DNA of 64,000 nucleotides from Megalobrama amblycephala (lineage: Eukaryota; Chordata; Actinopteri; Cypriniformes; Xenocyprididae), in contig NC_063052.1 in the NCBI RefSeq assembly GCF_018812025.1, positions 18,125,414-18,189,413 on the forward strand, given 5' to 3'. The notes under the pieces are model-generated. The model was not told the origin of the DNA, ran no database searches, and worked only from the letters and a program-made list of their open reading frames with translations. How positions within the stretch are numbered: position 1 is the first letter of the stretch; the number at the start of each line of letters is the position of its first letter. A program made the position numbers and the translations under genes. Shown here one piece after another: positions 21,600 through 32,605 of the stretch.

Positions 21600-22360
21600 G
21601 GATCAATTTGGAGATTTTAAATTCTCATAAAAATATAGGGTGTAGCCCAGCCCACCGCTCTATAGATGTCTGTCAGGTAGGCGTTGTTTGTTAGTAACCT
21701 GGTAGATGCAACACCCCTAGTGAAGTGTGCTCACACTCCCATGGGGCACGGCACACCCTGGCCTTGGTATGCCAAATAAATAGCATCTACAATCCAGTGG
21801 GTGAACCTCTGTTTGGAGAGCACCTTCCCCTTCTGCTGTCACCAGAAACAGACAAAGAGCTGCTCCTGAGCATCTAATATGCTCTGTCCAGTCCAAATAA
21901 ATGTGCAAAGCATGCACTGGACAAGGCTGGGTCTGATAAGGATAAGGCTGGGTCTGCCTTAACACAAGGAAGTGCTTGCTAGTTCACCACTTGATCCCTA
22001 AAAGAGGTAGTGGGAACTTGGGGCACAAAGCTAGGCCAGGGTCTCAGGACAACATGAGGGTGTGCCGAGGCAAACTCAAGGCACGTTTTCCTAACAGAGA
22101 GTGCTTTCAGGTCCCCAACCCTCTTAATGTAGGTGAGTATGTTCAAGAGGACCATCTTCAAAGACAGGGTGCTGAGCTCAACTGACTCTAAGGGCTCAAC
22201 TGGAGCACTCTGCAGGGCTTTCGGCACCACGGAAAAGTCCAAAGAGGGAATAAGGTGCGACCTCAGAGGATTTAACCTCCTGGCTCCTCTGAGGAACCAT
22301 CAACCAGGTCGTGCTTCCCTAAGGACTTACCATCTAATGCATTGTGATGTGCTGTTATAG
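21600..22360 (-). pseudogene. DIRS1-type tyrosine recombinase remnant
   Basis: At 21979-22242 the frame reads VELSTLSLKMVLLNILTYIKRVGDLKALSV, the region that includes the first catalytic Arg (KRVGDL). At 21717-21965 it covers the segment starting CPVHALHIYLD. In a different frame below 21730, HFTRGVAS gives the His-x-x-Arg box and AVGWATPYIFMRI the region before the nucleophile. The codon expected to encode the catalytic tyrosine reads TAA at 21617-21619. Together with the frameshift at about 21725 this makes it non-functional. Confidence 0.7.
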
Positions 22361-22477
22361 TGGCCACATACACCTTCAAATTCTTTCCAGCCTTTCCTGC
22401 AGGAAAGAAATCATCGATCCAATAGCACATCTCTGTGGGTTTTCACCTCGGGAAGAACACAAATTAGCTAAAGGAGG

Positions 22478-23100
22478 TCACTGCAAAGCATACAGATGCC
22501 TCATAGAGGGGTCTCTGGCTTGAGTGATGGTATCTATCACTGCTAGTAATAGCCCATTCAGGTCTTCTGCATCCTGTCTAGGGGCTAGACGTGGAGGTTC
22601 CAGAGGTCTAGGCACAAGTGCCAGCTTGTGCCCTGCTTCTGAGAAAGGAAGTCCTTCCACAGGAGAATTCGCCAGGGGTTCTGCCATGAGATTCACTGTG
22701 AAAAAAGCGATTGAGCCAATTCCATAGTGAGAAAATAAATGCTCTGCACTGGGGAGAGCTTGCTCTTTTCCCAGTTGACCCGAACCCTCCACCTGGCTGA
22801 GGTGTTCGAGCACCAGGTCCCTGTGCGCACACAATAGATCTCGAGAGTGCGCTAAAATTAGCCAGTGGGGCAAGGGTAGCCTTTTGTCAAACAACATTTG
22901 TCAAGACGCGTGAAGATAGGGACAGCCTGAAGGGGAGGAACTTGTACTGAAAAACCCTATCTTCATCTCAGCTTGAAGGACAGACTCGATCACCAGACGA
23001 ACCACAATCTCCTCACGCAGGACAGATTGCCTTGCACTGTGATGAAAGGACACGCTAAACCTGGGTGTGCGCCTGCTGTATTGAATCGCATAGTGGAGTC
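22478..23100 (-). pseudogene. DIRS1-type RT and post-RNase H linker remnant
   Basis: Minus-strand fragments include HWLILAHSRDLL and, in another frame, VNWEKSKLSPVQSI, both near the RT palm/thumb boundary in DIRS1-like proteins. They are followed directly by WKDFLSQKQGTSWHLCLDLW, a segment that normally lies beyond RNase H. The junction near 22720 therefore marks an internal deletion of RNase H. No single long frame covers it; the 139-codon ORF at 22478-22897 mixes true and shifted frames. Confidence 0.65.
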
Positions 23101-23339
23101 AAATTGTTCTGATGGGCCAACGTGATGGCTTAAAGGCATTAACCCGCAATCGCACGCTTGACCTGTGGAACGTTGGAGTACCTGCTGGCCACCCTACCAT
23201 TGAGGGTAGTGAGGGCAGAGCGTGTTCTGGCAGTAAAAGGTGCCTTCCAAGACTTTGTGAGCTCCTTGTGCACCTCCGGGAAGAAAGGAACTGGGCCAGA
23301 CTGTGGCTGTGAGCAGAGTTCTGAGCCCAGAAACCAATA

Positions 23340-24000
23340 ATCTAACCTCTAACCCTCAGGGCAGTGTGGAGGGATCCACTCAAGCCCAATGTTTGCGGCC
23401 AATGTTTACAGCAGCCATCTCAGCGTCAGACTCAGTTTGCGCAATCACACCTGATGGTTGAGGTCCAGATGAGTCTTCCTGAACTGCGCCGAACGAGAAA
23501 CTAATTTCACCAAATGGAGAACCACCTTTCTAACCTAGTTTAATGTGCTTATTGTAAAAGTTGTTATTGTCAACTCAAAATAACAATAAAACATTGTGCT
23601 TTTGTAAAATAAAGAAAACAAACATGCACTTAGCAAGTCACAAAAATTAATCGAAACTCAGTATATAGGCTACTTGCCTCAGAAACATACAAAAATATGT
23701 CTTGTCATGTAACTCAGAGATACGAAGGTTGAGGATCCAAATGCAGTATTTATTAGAAGGGTAATCCACAAAACAGGAAAAGGTCAAAACACAGGCAAAC
23801 AGGCAAAACAATGACAGAGTAAAGGGCAGAACAGGGAAATCCAGGGGAACAGGCAGAGAATCAAAAAAAAACTAAACAAAACAAAAAAACAAGAGACATG
23901 GATTTATCCACACGCCACTCCTTTGTTACCATGATCACTGTCATAATGAGTTTGTTTGGTTCAGCTGTGTTCTATTAATCGTCTTATTTGAGTTCCTATT
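23340..24000. other. No gene seen
   Basis: A unique-looking, partly A-rich stretch (23860-23890). No domain or repeat boundary was recognised. Confidence 0.4.
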
Positions 24001-24002
24001 TA

Positions 24003-24314
24003 AGGGTAGGTTTACATGACAACGATATGCTTAAAACGTAAAAGTTTTTCATTCGAGTTTTCTGCATACAGATGACACCATTGTAAAAACGATCCCCATT
24101 CACTCGGATCTGCGAAAATGAATAAAACTGCCAGGCCATTCGATGAACACCATAGACTGAACATTTAATACACGTGTATGACGTCATCATTTCCACAGAT
24201 TTGTGTTTTTGTTGTTTACATGGTTTATACCGTTGTCATGTAAATGAACAGCCAAAACGCATGAAAAGTTTTACATTTTTGGTTGAAAACAGTGTCATGT
24301 AAATCACCCCTAAG
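24003..24314. mobile_element. MITE with 'ggtttacatgaca' inverted ends
   Basis: The left end AGGGTAGGTTTACATGACAA and the right end GTCATGTAAATCACCCCTAA are imperfect inverted repeats. The interior (about 310 bp) is non-coding and contains further 'gtcatgtaaat' copies. Probably a non-autonomous DNA transposon; target duplication unclear. Confidence 0.6.
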
Positions 24315-24358
24315 ATGTACCCTCACGTCCATTCTCTGTCTGATCACATTTACGATTA

Positions 24359-24726
24359 CACTACAGCTCAAAAGTTTGGGATCGGTAAGATTTTTAATGT
24401 TATTGTACACAAATATTTTGTAAAATTGTAAACAATAAATGTTTCTTGAGCAGCAAATTGACATATTAGAATGATTTCTGAAGGATCATACGACACTGAA
24501 GACTGAAGTAATGATGCTGAAAACTCAGCTTTGCCAACACGAGAATAAATTACTTTGTAAAATATATTCAAATAGAAAACATTTATTTTAAATTGTAATA
24601 ATTTTTCACAATATTACTGTTTTTACTGTATTTTTAGTTAAATAAATTAAGCCTTGGTGAGCAGACAAAACTTCTTTTAAAAACATTAAAAATCTTACCG
24701 ATCCCAAACTTTTGAGCGGTAGTATA
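24359..24726. mobile_element. MITE with about 40-bp inverted ends
   Basis: The left end CTACAGCTCAAAAGTTTGGG … GGTAAGATTTTTAATGTT is mirrored by the right end AACATTAAAAATCTTACCG … TTTTGAGCGGTAG. The interior includes 'tgctgaaaactcagctttgcc', and the same family is present as fragments at 3530, 28315, 29080 and 32170. Non-coding. Confidence 0.75.
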
Positions 24727-25266
24727 TGCATGTTGCCATCTATTTAATATACTTTGGATATTTGTTATTAAACTTGTGTTGGAACTTTATTCTTTTGTCT
24801 TAATCTGTCTACCTGCAACCACCTGTGGCAATTTTCTTTGTCTACAGATAAACTTTTTTTCAAGGCCACGGTACATTATAAAAGTAGCCCAAAAAAATGA
24901 GCCTCTGTAATTTTTCCCGCGACTACATTTTCAAAATAGCCAAATTGTGTGGGAAAAACACAACCCTGACAACACTGACTATGCTTTATGTTATCATTGT
25001 ATAGACTAGGGGTGTGCAGCGTTGCCACTATCTGTATCTGTATGTGTATTTGTAACAATCTCAAAATTATTCGTATCTGTATCTGTATTCAGATAAAACC
25101 GGAAGTGGGTGGGGCTTTAACCAGAAATTCATACAATTACTTGAGAAGACCGTTTTGTCTATGGTATTACTGCCTATATATCTGTTTTCTTCATAGATAT
25201 CACTAAAATATGCCTTGTATAACTAAAAAAAATGCATGATTATAACATTTATTTAAATATTTTCTA

Positions 25267-26078
25267 TAGTGCTCAACATAAATGAGCACACCCCCTTTGA
25301 AAAGTAACATTTTAAACAATATCTCCATGAACACAAAAACAATTTCCAAAATGTTGACAAGACTAAGTTTAAATTATAACATGAAAGTAAGGTTAATAAT
25401 ATAACTTAGAGAACAAAATTTTCAGTTTTACTCAAATTAGGGTGATGCAAAAATGAGTACACCCCACAACAAAAACTACTACATCTAGTACTTTGTATGG
25501 CCTCCATGATTTTTAATGACAGCACCAAGTCTTCTAGGCATGGAATGAACAAGTTGGCGACATTTTGCAACATCTATCTTTTTCCATTCTTCAAGAATGA
25601 CCTCTTTTAGAGACTGGATGCTGGATGGAGAGTCATGCTCAACTTGTCTCTTCAGAATTCCCCATAGGAGTTCGATTGGGTTCAGATCAGGAGACATTCT
25701 TGGCCACTGAATCACTTTCACCCTGTTCTTCTTCAGAAATGTGTTTAGGATCATTGTCATGTTGGACAAATGCACAATGGCCAAGGGCACGGACTGATAG
25801 TCGCATCTTCTCTTTCAGTATAGAGCTGTACATGGTTCATTCATGATGCCATCAATGAAATGCAGCTTCCCGACACCAGCAGCACTCATGCAGCCCCACA
25901 TAAGGACATTGCCACCACCATGTTTCACTGTAGGCACCATGCATTTTTCTTTGTATTCCTCACCTTTGCGATGCCATACAGTTTTGAAGCCATCAGTTCC
26001 AAAAACATTTATCTTGGTCTCATCACTCCAGAGCATAGAGTCCCATTAGTCTTCATTTTTGTTAGCATGGGCCCTGGC
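25267..26078 (-). pseudogene. Tc1-like transposase, 5'-truncated, in a Tc1 element fragment
   Basis: On the minus strand the piece at 26036-25815 reads MLWSDETKINVFG (first catalytic Asp) and GGGNVLMWGCMSAAGVGKLH. The next frame holds VQHDNDPKHISEE (second Asp). After a frameshift, 25790-25485 continues WPRMSPDLNPIELLWG with the catalytic Glu, ending at HTKY. The DDE triad is thus present across shifted frames. The DNA-binding N-terminus and the upstream inverted end are missing. The downstream end (about 25267-25460) has the TGCTCAACATAAATGAGCAC-type terminus. It is inserted in the hAT-like element at 25007. Related Tc1 families occur widely in fish. Confidence 0.85.
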
Positions 26079-26710
26079 AAAAACTTTCCCTGCATTTTCA
26101 CTGGTTCCTATGCAGTTTGTAAATTTATGAAATGTGATGTCCAGGACTGGAAAAGTGTGGGAAAAGAAAACAACATGGGAAAATATTTGTTTCAAGACTG
26201 TTTCCCCTATTCAGTTTTCCAAATATAAAATTAGCTAATAATTAAAATTAAAATAATAATAATAATAAATGATCATACAGAGTGATTTCATGGCAAACAT
26301 TTAGTGATTGTCATTAAATGAATTCAAGTCGCTGAATAAATTCAAAACTTTACCGAGACTCTCTTTTGAACTTCACTAAACAAATGTGAGTGTGCCTCTC
26401 AAACCGGCAATAGATAAAGGAGCAAACGTGTAGACCTAGTAGAAAATGTATATTGATTATCTTGACAGAGAGCTGGTTTGTTTCTCAGAGATACTCATGA
26501 GACGGAGCACGGCTGTTTGATTTGCGATCGTGTGCTAATTCCATTCATTCATGTATCATATCGTGCAAGGTTTACATCAATTATTAAACAGTAGAACGTG
26601 TATGATGTATTATTTTAGTCGCTATTACTCCTGTCAAGCTCTGATTTCGGATAGACGCACGGAGAGGCAACAGCAATTTGATTTGCGCTCATTTCATTCA
26701 TAGTTCACAC

Positions 26711-27638
26711 CAGGGCCGTGCACAGACCTTTTGAGGGGCATGTGCCGAAACTAAAAAAGTATTAAGTATTTCCTATATATATATATAGGCTATATAGCAA
26801 ATACTTAACATCGTAAACATTAACCATACTGTGTGACCATATATAATATGATTAAATGTTAATGAATTAAGTGTATCAGCAGATAGCCATCATAAATCAA
26901 ATAAGAAATTTCTTAGAAATATATTTTACCTAGCTGACGAGGATCACTCGCTTTGTGTCAAAGTCAAATGCAGTTATATGTGTGGAAATGTGCAATGTGC
27001 AAAAACATCATCACATTAGGCTACGTCATCATCAATAGGTTATGAGCGCTCAGTTTTTCCTGTTGTAAAATACGTTTGGCCAAAATCTCAATTTATAAAA
27101 GATGTAATACTACTGTATGCACAGGCTATTTAAGGCTATTTGTATGCTATTGGCTATGACTAACTTAGATGGCAAATGCTAGCCCCCTCTCTCTCTCTCT
27201 CCGCCGCCAGTCTCAGGCCTCAAATGCATAAAATATGAAACTTTATAGACATACTAGTGTTTCTTTCGTAAAGACAACGACGTGTAGCCTAATTATTCAA
27301 ACAACAAGATATTTATTTACCGTTGCAAGACGTTCAGCTGCTCTGCTGTGGAAGTGGAACTTCAGTTCGCGGCACTCAGGGGGCGGAGTTAAGAGGTTTG
27401 ACTGACAATTTGAGCGGAACCAAAACGATTTTGTCACAAGCTCTTTTTAATACCCTTTATTAGGCTAAATATATTTGTAAATCAGTCAGACATGCTTAAA
27501 GGGTGACCAATAGCATTGATTTATTGAAGAAAATGAATAAATAAAATAAAACACCTCCAAAAAAAGGGCACTTCGGAGTGTAAGGACAAAAAGGGCATGT
27601 GATCTGCACAGGTTGAGCCCTACCTGTGCACGTGCCTG
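26711..27638. mobile_element. hAT-like element with perfect 8-bp duplication
   Basis: The ends CAGGGCCGTGCACAG and GTGCACGTGCCTG are imperfect inverted repeats. GTTCACAC occurs directly outside both ends (26703-26710 and 27639-27646). The length is 928 bp and non-coding; a (CT)n run lies at about 27186-27202. It is nested inside the larger hAT-like element. Confidence 0.85.
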
Positions 27639-27866
27639 GTTCACACGCATTTGCTTCACACACTCATTACTGCGTATGCAAAGGTTTATGTATCGTACTA
27701 TGATCCCCTGGCTCACCAGTTATCCAGCAAACACTAGGAGTGACTGTTTCAGTCTCAGCCGAATATTATTCGGCAGAATAATTCGTTATCCATTATTCGT
27801 TTTGAAGCCATTATCCATGCCTTGCCGAATAAGGTATTCGGATTCGGGCACACCCCTAGTATAGAC

Positions 27867-29075
27867 CTTATTTAGCCCCACCCCTTCTTAGTGCTGAGCT
27901 CACTGTGATCTGTCCTCCTGTTTGTATTTCCACAGCTTGAAGGTAAGATCTTACGGATTTAGGAATGAACCCCTCATTTTAAAATCTTCCCGGTCTACTG
28001 ACATTTATGATATACAAACATTACAATGCTCATGACAACTTTCATTAACTCTACAATAAGTAAATCCACTTCACCAGCAATGCCATTGAAATATACAGAG
28101 CTACCACAAAGAAGTTCAAAGGAAAAATTCTAACGATGGCTGCGCACTTGTTTCTCTGGTGCATGAGGTCTGTATCAACATTTTATTTCAAAAGATAAAG
28201 GAACGTTTTTCATGAAATGATATCATGCTTGATAAGTGAACTGCTATAATCAACAAGCAAGCTAATGGCTATCTAAACAGATAAAGCATAGGTTTTCATT
28301 TACAAAGATACTTCAACCATTACTCCAGTCTTCAGTGTCATAAGATCCTTCAGAAATCATCCTAGTTTGCTGATTTGGTGTTCAAAAAATGGCTAACGTT
28401 AAAAACAGTTAGTGTAAAAAAGTGCTGCTTAATATTTTTGTGGAAACCATTATACATTTTTTTTAACAGATAAACAGATAAAGCATAGGTTTTCATTTAC
28501 AAAGATACTTCCCTTTATAGTTTTAGTTTGTGTTCATGCCGAATTCAAGTAAACAATCTTTGACCCATTAACAGTCTTAAACAAATCCAGCTGCATAACT
28601 AGATAGAGGTCAATTGTTTGGTAGATCTATTTTTTTTTTCCTTAAAAAAAGACTGTACTGATTTATACACAATGTGCTCCTGCTGTCAGAAACTATTGGG
28701 TGTTATATGGAAAGAAGTAAAAAGTAGGAAGTCTTTGATTTTTACTACTAAGGCCTTTTGTCAGAATAAGCACAACACCTCTCACACTCTCACAGTCCAA
28801 TGCTGGCTGGCTGGCTGGCTAGCATCCCTAACACACACACAAATAAAATGTCATTACAGTCCAGTTCCATGCAGACGCTTGCCAACAAAAACATATTCAA
28901 AATCCTAGCAACAGCTCGCTGGTGTTTAGCTGTGAAAACACTCAATAGCAATTTGGAAAGAAAAACAAAAAAGCGTTTGCAAAATAGTATTGTTGGTAAC
29001 CAGGTTATTGTCAGGCATCTAAACTGACTGATTGTGTAAATGTGTGATGACCATGAGTGCAAGGCTTTTTTTCAC
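27867..29075. other. No gene seen outside the 28275 duplication
   Basis: The ORFs at 28618-28908, 28790-29062 and 28800-29027 overlap each other on both strands, include a 'ctggctggctgg' simple repeat (28801-28820), and show no domain. Confidence 0.4.
28275..28511. repeat. 40-bp direct repeat bracketing a MITE fragment
   Basis: The 40 bp starting AAACAGATAAAGCATAGG occur at 28275-28314 and again, identically, at 28472-28511. Between them lie 157 bp of the 'ctccagtcttcagtgtcat' repeat. Either an unusually long insertion duplication or a local duplication. Confidence 0.8.
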
Positions 29076-29079
29076 ACTG

Positions 29080-29640
29080 CACAAAAATTTAAAATGGTTA
29101 TCAGGAGAACACTACCAAAAGTAGTTTCAAAAGTTTGGGGGTTTTTTTATTTTATTTTTTTATGTGTTTAAAAGAAGTCTCTTATGCTCACCAAGGCTGC
29201 ATTTATTTTATCAAAAACACAGTAAAAACAATAATACTTTAAAAGTATTGTTACAATTTAAATAAACTGTTTTCTATTTGAATATATTTTAAAAGTAATT
29301 TATTCCTGGCAAAGTTTAATTTTCTGCAACCATTACTCCAGTCTTCAGTGTCACAAGATCCTTCAGAAATCATCCTAGTTTGCTGATTTGGTGTTCAAAA
29401 AATGGCTTATTGTTATCAACGTTAAAAACAGTTGTGCTGCTTAATATTTTTGTGGAAACCATTATACATTTTTTTTTCAGGATTCTTTGATGAATATAAA
29501 ATTCAAAAGAACAGCATTTATTCAAAATAGAAATCTTTTGTAACATTATGAATGCATTTACTGTCACTTTTGATCAATTCTTGCTATATAAAAGTATTAA
29601 TTTCTTTAAAACTAACCCCAGACTTTTGTGTCACTAAGTA
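29080..29640. repeat. Longer copy of the 'aaaagtttgggg' MITE family
   Basis: Starts at AAAAGTTTGGGG (about 29130) and includes GCTCACCAAGGCTGCATTTA, CTCCAGTCTTCAGTGTCAC and TGCTGATTTGGTGTTC, ending near CCAGACTTTTG (29620). Shorter copies lie at 3530-3730, 28315-28471 and 32170-32275. Non-coding. Confidence 0.65.
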
Positions 29641-29671
29641 CAGAACATTACATTACAAAAACTGTAAAATT

Positions 29672-29872
29672 TACATCAGGAGTCTGTTAACTTAGTCCTG
29701 GAGGGTCACTGTCCTGCAGAGCTTAGCTCCAACCCCAATTAAACACACCTGAACCAGCCAATCAATGTCTAATTAGGCATACTAGATACTTCCAGGCAGG
29801 TGTGTTGAGGCAAGGTGGAGCTAAACTCTGCAGGACTGTGCCCTCCAGGACCGAGTTTGGAGACCCCTGATT
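29672..29872. mobile_element. Fold-back MITE, 'tcctggaggg' type
   Basis: The left half (TTAGTCCTGGAGGGTCACTG, GTCCTGCAGAGCTTAGCTCC) is mirrored by the right half (GGAGCTAAACTCTGCAGGAC, GCCCTCCAGGACCGAGT). The roughly 200-bp palindrome is a non-coding fold-back element common in fish. Confidence 0.78.
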
Positions 29873-29920
29873 TACATGAAATATACATTTACATCATAAA
29901 GTTAATTAATCTGTAATTAA

Positions 29921-30891
29921 AGGTGCCCAAGAACGTTCTTTCACAAGATGTAATATAAGTCTAAGGTGTCTCCTGAATGTGTCTGTGAAGTTTCAGCTCA
30001 AAATACCCCATAGATTTTTTTTAATTAATTTTTTTAACTGCCTGTTTTGGGGCATCATTAACAATGCACTGATTTACACTCGGCGCCGCCCCCTTAAATC
30101 ACGTGCTCCCTGCCACACCAGCTGTCGACTATATTACAGCGCATTTACAAAGTTCACACAGCTAATATAACCCTCAAATGGATCTTTACAAGATGTTCGT
30201 CATGCATGCTGCATGCATGCTTCGAATTATGTGAGTAAAGTATTTATTTGGATGTTAAAGTTTTATTCTGAGTGAATTTGAGGCTGTCCTCTGTGGCTAA
30301 TGGCTATTGCTACACTGTTGGAGAGATTTATAAAGAATGAAGTTGTGTTTATGCATTATACAGACTGCAAGTGTTTAAAAAATGAAAATAGCGACGGCTC
30401 TTGTCTCCGTGAATACAGTAAGAAACGATGGTAACTTTAACCTCATTTAACAGTACATTAGCAACATGCTAACGAAACTTTTAGAAAGACAATTTACAAA
30501 TATCAGTAAAAATATCATGCTATCATGGATTATGTCAGTTATTATTGCTCCATCTGCCATTTTTCGCTGTTGTTCTTGCTTACCTAGTCTGATGATTCGG
30601 CTGTGTGCAGCTCCAGACGTTATCTGGCTGCCCTTGTCTAATGCCTTTTATAATGTTGGGAACATCATGGGCTGGCATTTATAAATATTGGGGCGTACAC
30701 CCTGACTGTTACGTAACAGTCGGTGTTATGTTGAGATTAACCTGTTCTTCGGAGGTCGTTTAAACAAATGAGATTTATATAAGAAGGAGGAAACAATGGG
30801 GTTTGAGACTCACTGTATATCTTTTCCATGTACTGAACTCTTGTTATTTAACTATGCCAAGGTAAATTCAATTTTTGAATCAAGGGCACCT
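29921..30891. mobile_element. 0.97-kb non-autonomous element, TTAA-flanked (copy 1)
   Basis: TTAA lies at 29917-29920 and 30892-30895. The ends AGGTGCCC and GGGCACCT form an inverted repeat. The whole body recurs in inverted orientation at 49751-50695. TTAA duplication is typical of piggyBac- and Kolobok-type transposases. The ORFs inside (29979-30170, 30466-30684) are not conserved between the two copies as coding frames. Confidence 0.82.
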
Positions 30892-30947
30892 TTAAAGTAT
30901 ATGTATATGCTGTTTATTCATCTGGTTTCATTCAGATTAACTCATAG

Positions 30948-31341
30948 GGCCCTATTTTAATGATCAAAACGCATGGTCTAAAGCGCAATCCACTTTTGCT
31001 AGTTTAACGATGGAAAAAAATGGTTGTGTGCCCGGAGCATGGTCTAAAAGAGTTGTCCCTACTCTCTTAATGAGTAATGGGCATTGCACCATTGACTTTA
31101 GACTAGGTTTCAGTTGGTCAATGGCGCAGTATATTTCAGTTGCCTCTAAATAGCAACACGCCAACAATGCACCTGAACACATCTTGTTTTTGTACCAGCA
31201 TGCCTATGGGTGCACATATGCATTTGCTATTTAAACAACGTGGCACAGAATGTGAAAATGATAACTGCGTTGGGCTGAAACTAGCAAAAAACACTTGCGT
31301 CATGCCTGGAGCCGCATTGCGCCGAGTGTATGATAGGGCCC
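30948..31341. mobile_element. MITE with AGGGCCCTAT ends
   Basis: The left end AGGGCCCTATTTTAATGATC and the right end GTGTATGATAGGGCCCT are inverted. The interior includes GCATGGTCTAAAGCGCAATC and 'gcattgcgcc'. Non-coding; target duplication not evident. Confidence 0.65.
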
Positions 31342-31344
31342 TTA

Positions 31345-32490
31345 TTGTTGAAGTGCGTGGAATTTACATCAAGCCCATCAGGTTCCTGAGTAGTTAGTTT
31401 GCACAATTTATTTATTTATTTACCTTCATAGAAGTGCATATTAGATTGTGAAATATTGTGTTCATAAGTACAATTTCTCTGTATTTTAAGCATAGTTCAA
31501 ATATTAAGAAATATTTTCAAAACCTTTTCTACTTGCACCTATGCTTCCTCTAAGTTCCTGCTACACTGTACTATGCTGCTTACACAGGCAATGCAAATAC
31601 TGTGAACATGGGCATCAAAATAAATAGGTGACACTGACATACTGCTTGTTTGTGTGGTATAAAGCTATACTAGATTGTAAGGTCTTTTCTCCTATATTAC
31701 CCAGAGAATGGAAAGAAATCACTGGATTGGTTAAAGGCTGCCCGGAGAAAAGAGTTGAAGGAGAGTTTGCTCTCTGTGTCTGGGAGACTGAACAGCTTCT
31801 GAAGAGCCTCTTGAGGGGGACAGTGGTGTTATGTTTTGGAGGAGTGAATCTAAAGACATATGTGGGAGAGAAAAGACAGCCTGTAATGAGACATTGGAGA
31901 CTGGCATGAAGGACAGAAAGAAGAGAGAGGCTGACAATAAACCAGTGAGGAGTTTTGATTGAGTAAGAATGAGTAACATAAGAAAAGAAGCAAATGCAGT
32001 GACTATGCAAGGTGCTATGTGGACATGTGGGTTGTAACTGAATAAAGCCCTATTCTAACATGCTGAGCTTGGCATCTATCATATAGGCCTACTCCACACC
32101 CACTTGTGCTTTATAAAGCAGAGCATAACCTTAAGCCATGCTTTTATTTTCTTAAGTCTAAATAGTTATAAATGTCTTTAAGGTCACTTTTGATCAATTT
32201 AATAAATCCTTGCTGAATAAAAGCATTATTTTCTTTAAAAAAAATTGCAATGACTCGAAACTTTTAAATGGTAGTCTACATCATTCACAATCTTCATTGT
32301 GGTTACAGATCATTGTTGTGTTACAAAAATTCTAAAATTAACATGAAATTTACATTTGACATCTTATTAATGGAAAGGTGAAGCTCTAGACTTTTTTTTT
32401 AATTATAATAATCAACACTCAAATAAGAATAATATCTAAACAATAAATAGCATCTGAATTTAATAATTTGGGCTCTGTTGTTAATTGTAA
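31345..32490. other. No supported gene
   Basis: ORFs on both strands at 31615-32010 overlap each other and show no recognisable family. A short fragment of the 'gatcaatttaataaatccttgctgaataaaag' repeat type lies at 32185-32275. Confidence 0.35.
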
Positions 32491-32497
32491 CCTTTAA

Positions 32498-32605
32498 AGT
32501 GTTAGTTCACCCAAAAATGAAAATAATGTAATTTATTACTCACCCTCTTGTCGTTCTACACCCGTAAAGCCTTCGTTAATCTTCGGAACACAATTTAAGT
32601 TATTT
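32498..32605 (+). repeat. Truncated 'gttagttcaccc' fold-back element
   Basis: Starts directly after TTAA (32494-32497) with AGTGTTAGTTCACCCAAAAA. The sequence TGAAAATAATGTAATTTATT follows, then CTTCGGAACACAA. It breaks off where LINE sequence begins; the opposite end is absent. Confidence 0.7.

Larger units (their letters stand above)
20870..23330 (-). mobile_element. DIRS1-type retroelement relic, RNase H deleted
   Basis: Read on the minus strand it carries degenerate RT, then recombinase, then a terminal region with GGGACACAACATCTCGTTCC at about 20910 and a palindromic 'aacggaagttacaatagtaac' type motif. The clustering of these parts matches DIRS1-like elements of cyprinids (family knowledge). 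The 5' half (gag, most of RT) is missing, most of RNase H is deleted around 22720, and stops and frameshifts are dense. It differs from the Ngaro-like element at 4919-10230 in sequence and in its terminal design. Confidence 0.7.
25007..27858. mobile_element. hAT-like element containing two later insertions
   Basis: The ends are TAGGGGTGTGC and GCACACCCCTA. The flanking 8 bp GTATAGAC are identical (24999-25006 and 27859-27866). The interior near the left end has 'tctgtatctgtat' repeats and near the right end 'cgaataat' repeats. A Tc1-like fragment (25267-26078) and a second hAT-like element (26711-27638) sit inside. No transposase of its own was recognised, so it is non-autonomous. Confidence 0.85.

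Noticed and set aside
28800..28860. Short repeats that might suggest a CRISPR-like or regulatory array
   Set aside because: Simple 'ctgg' and 'ac' microsatellites only; the window is vertebrate DNA, so prokaryotic arrays are not expected.
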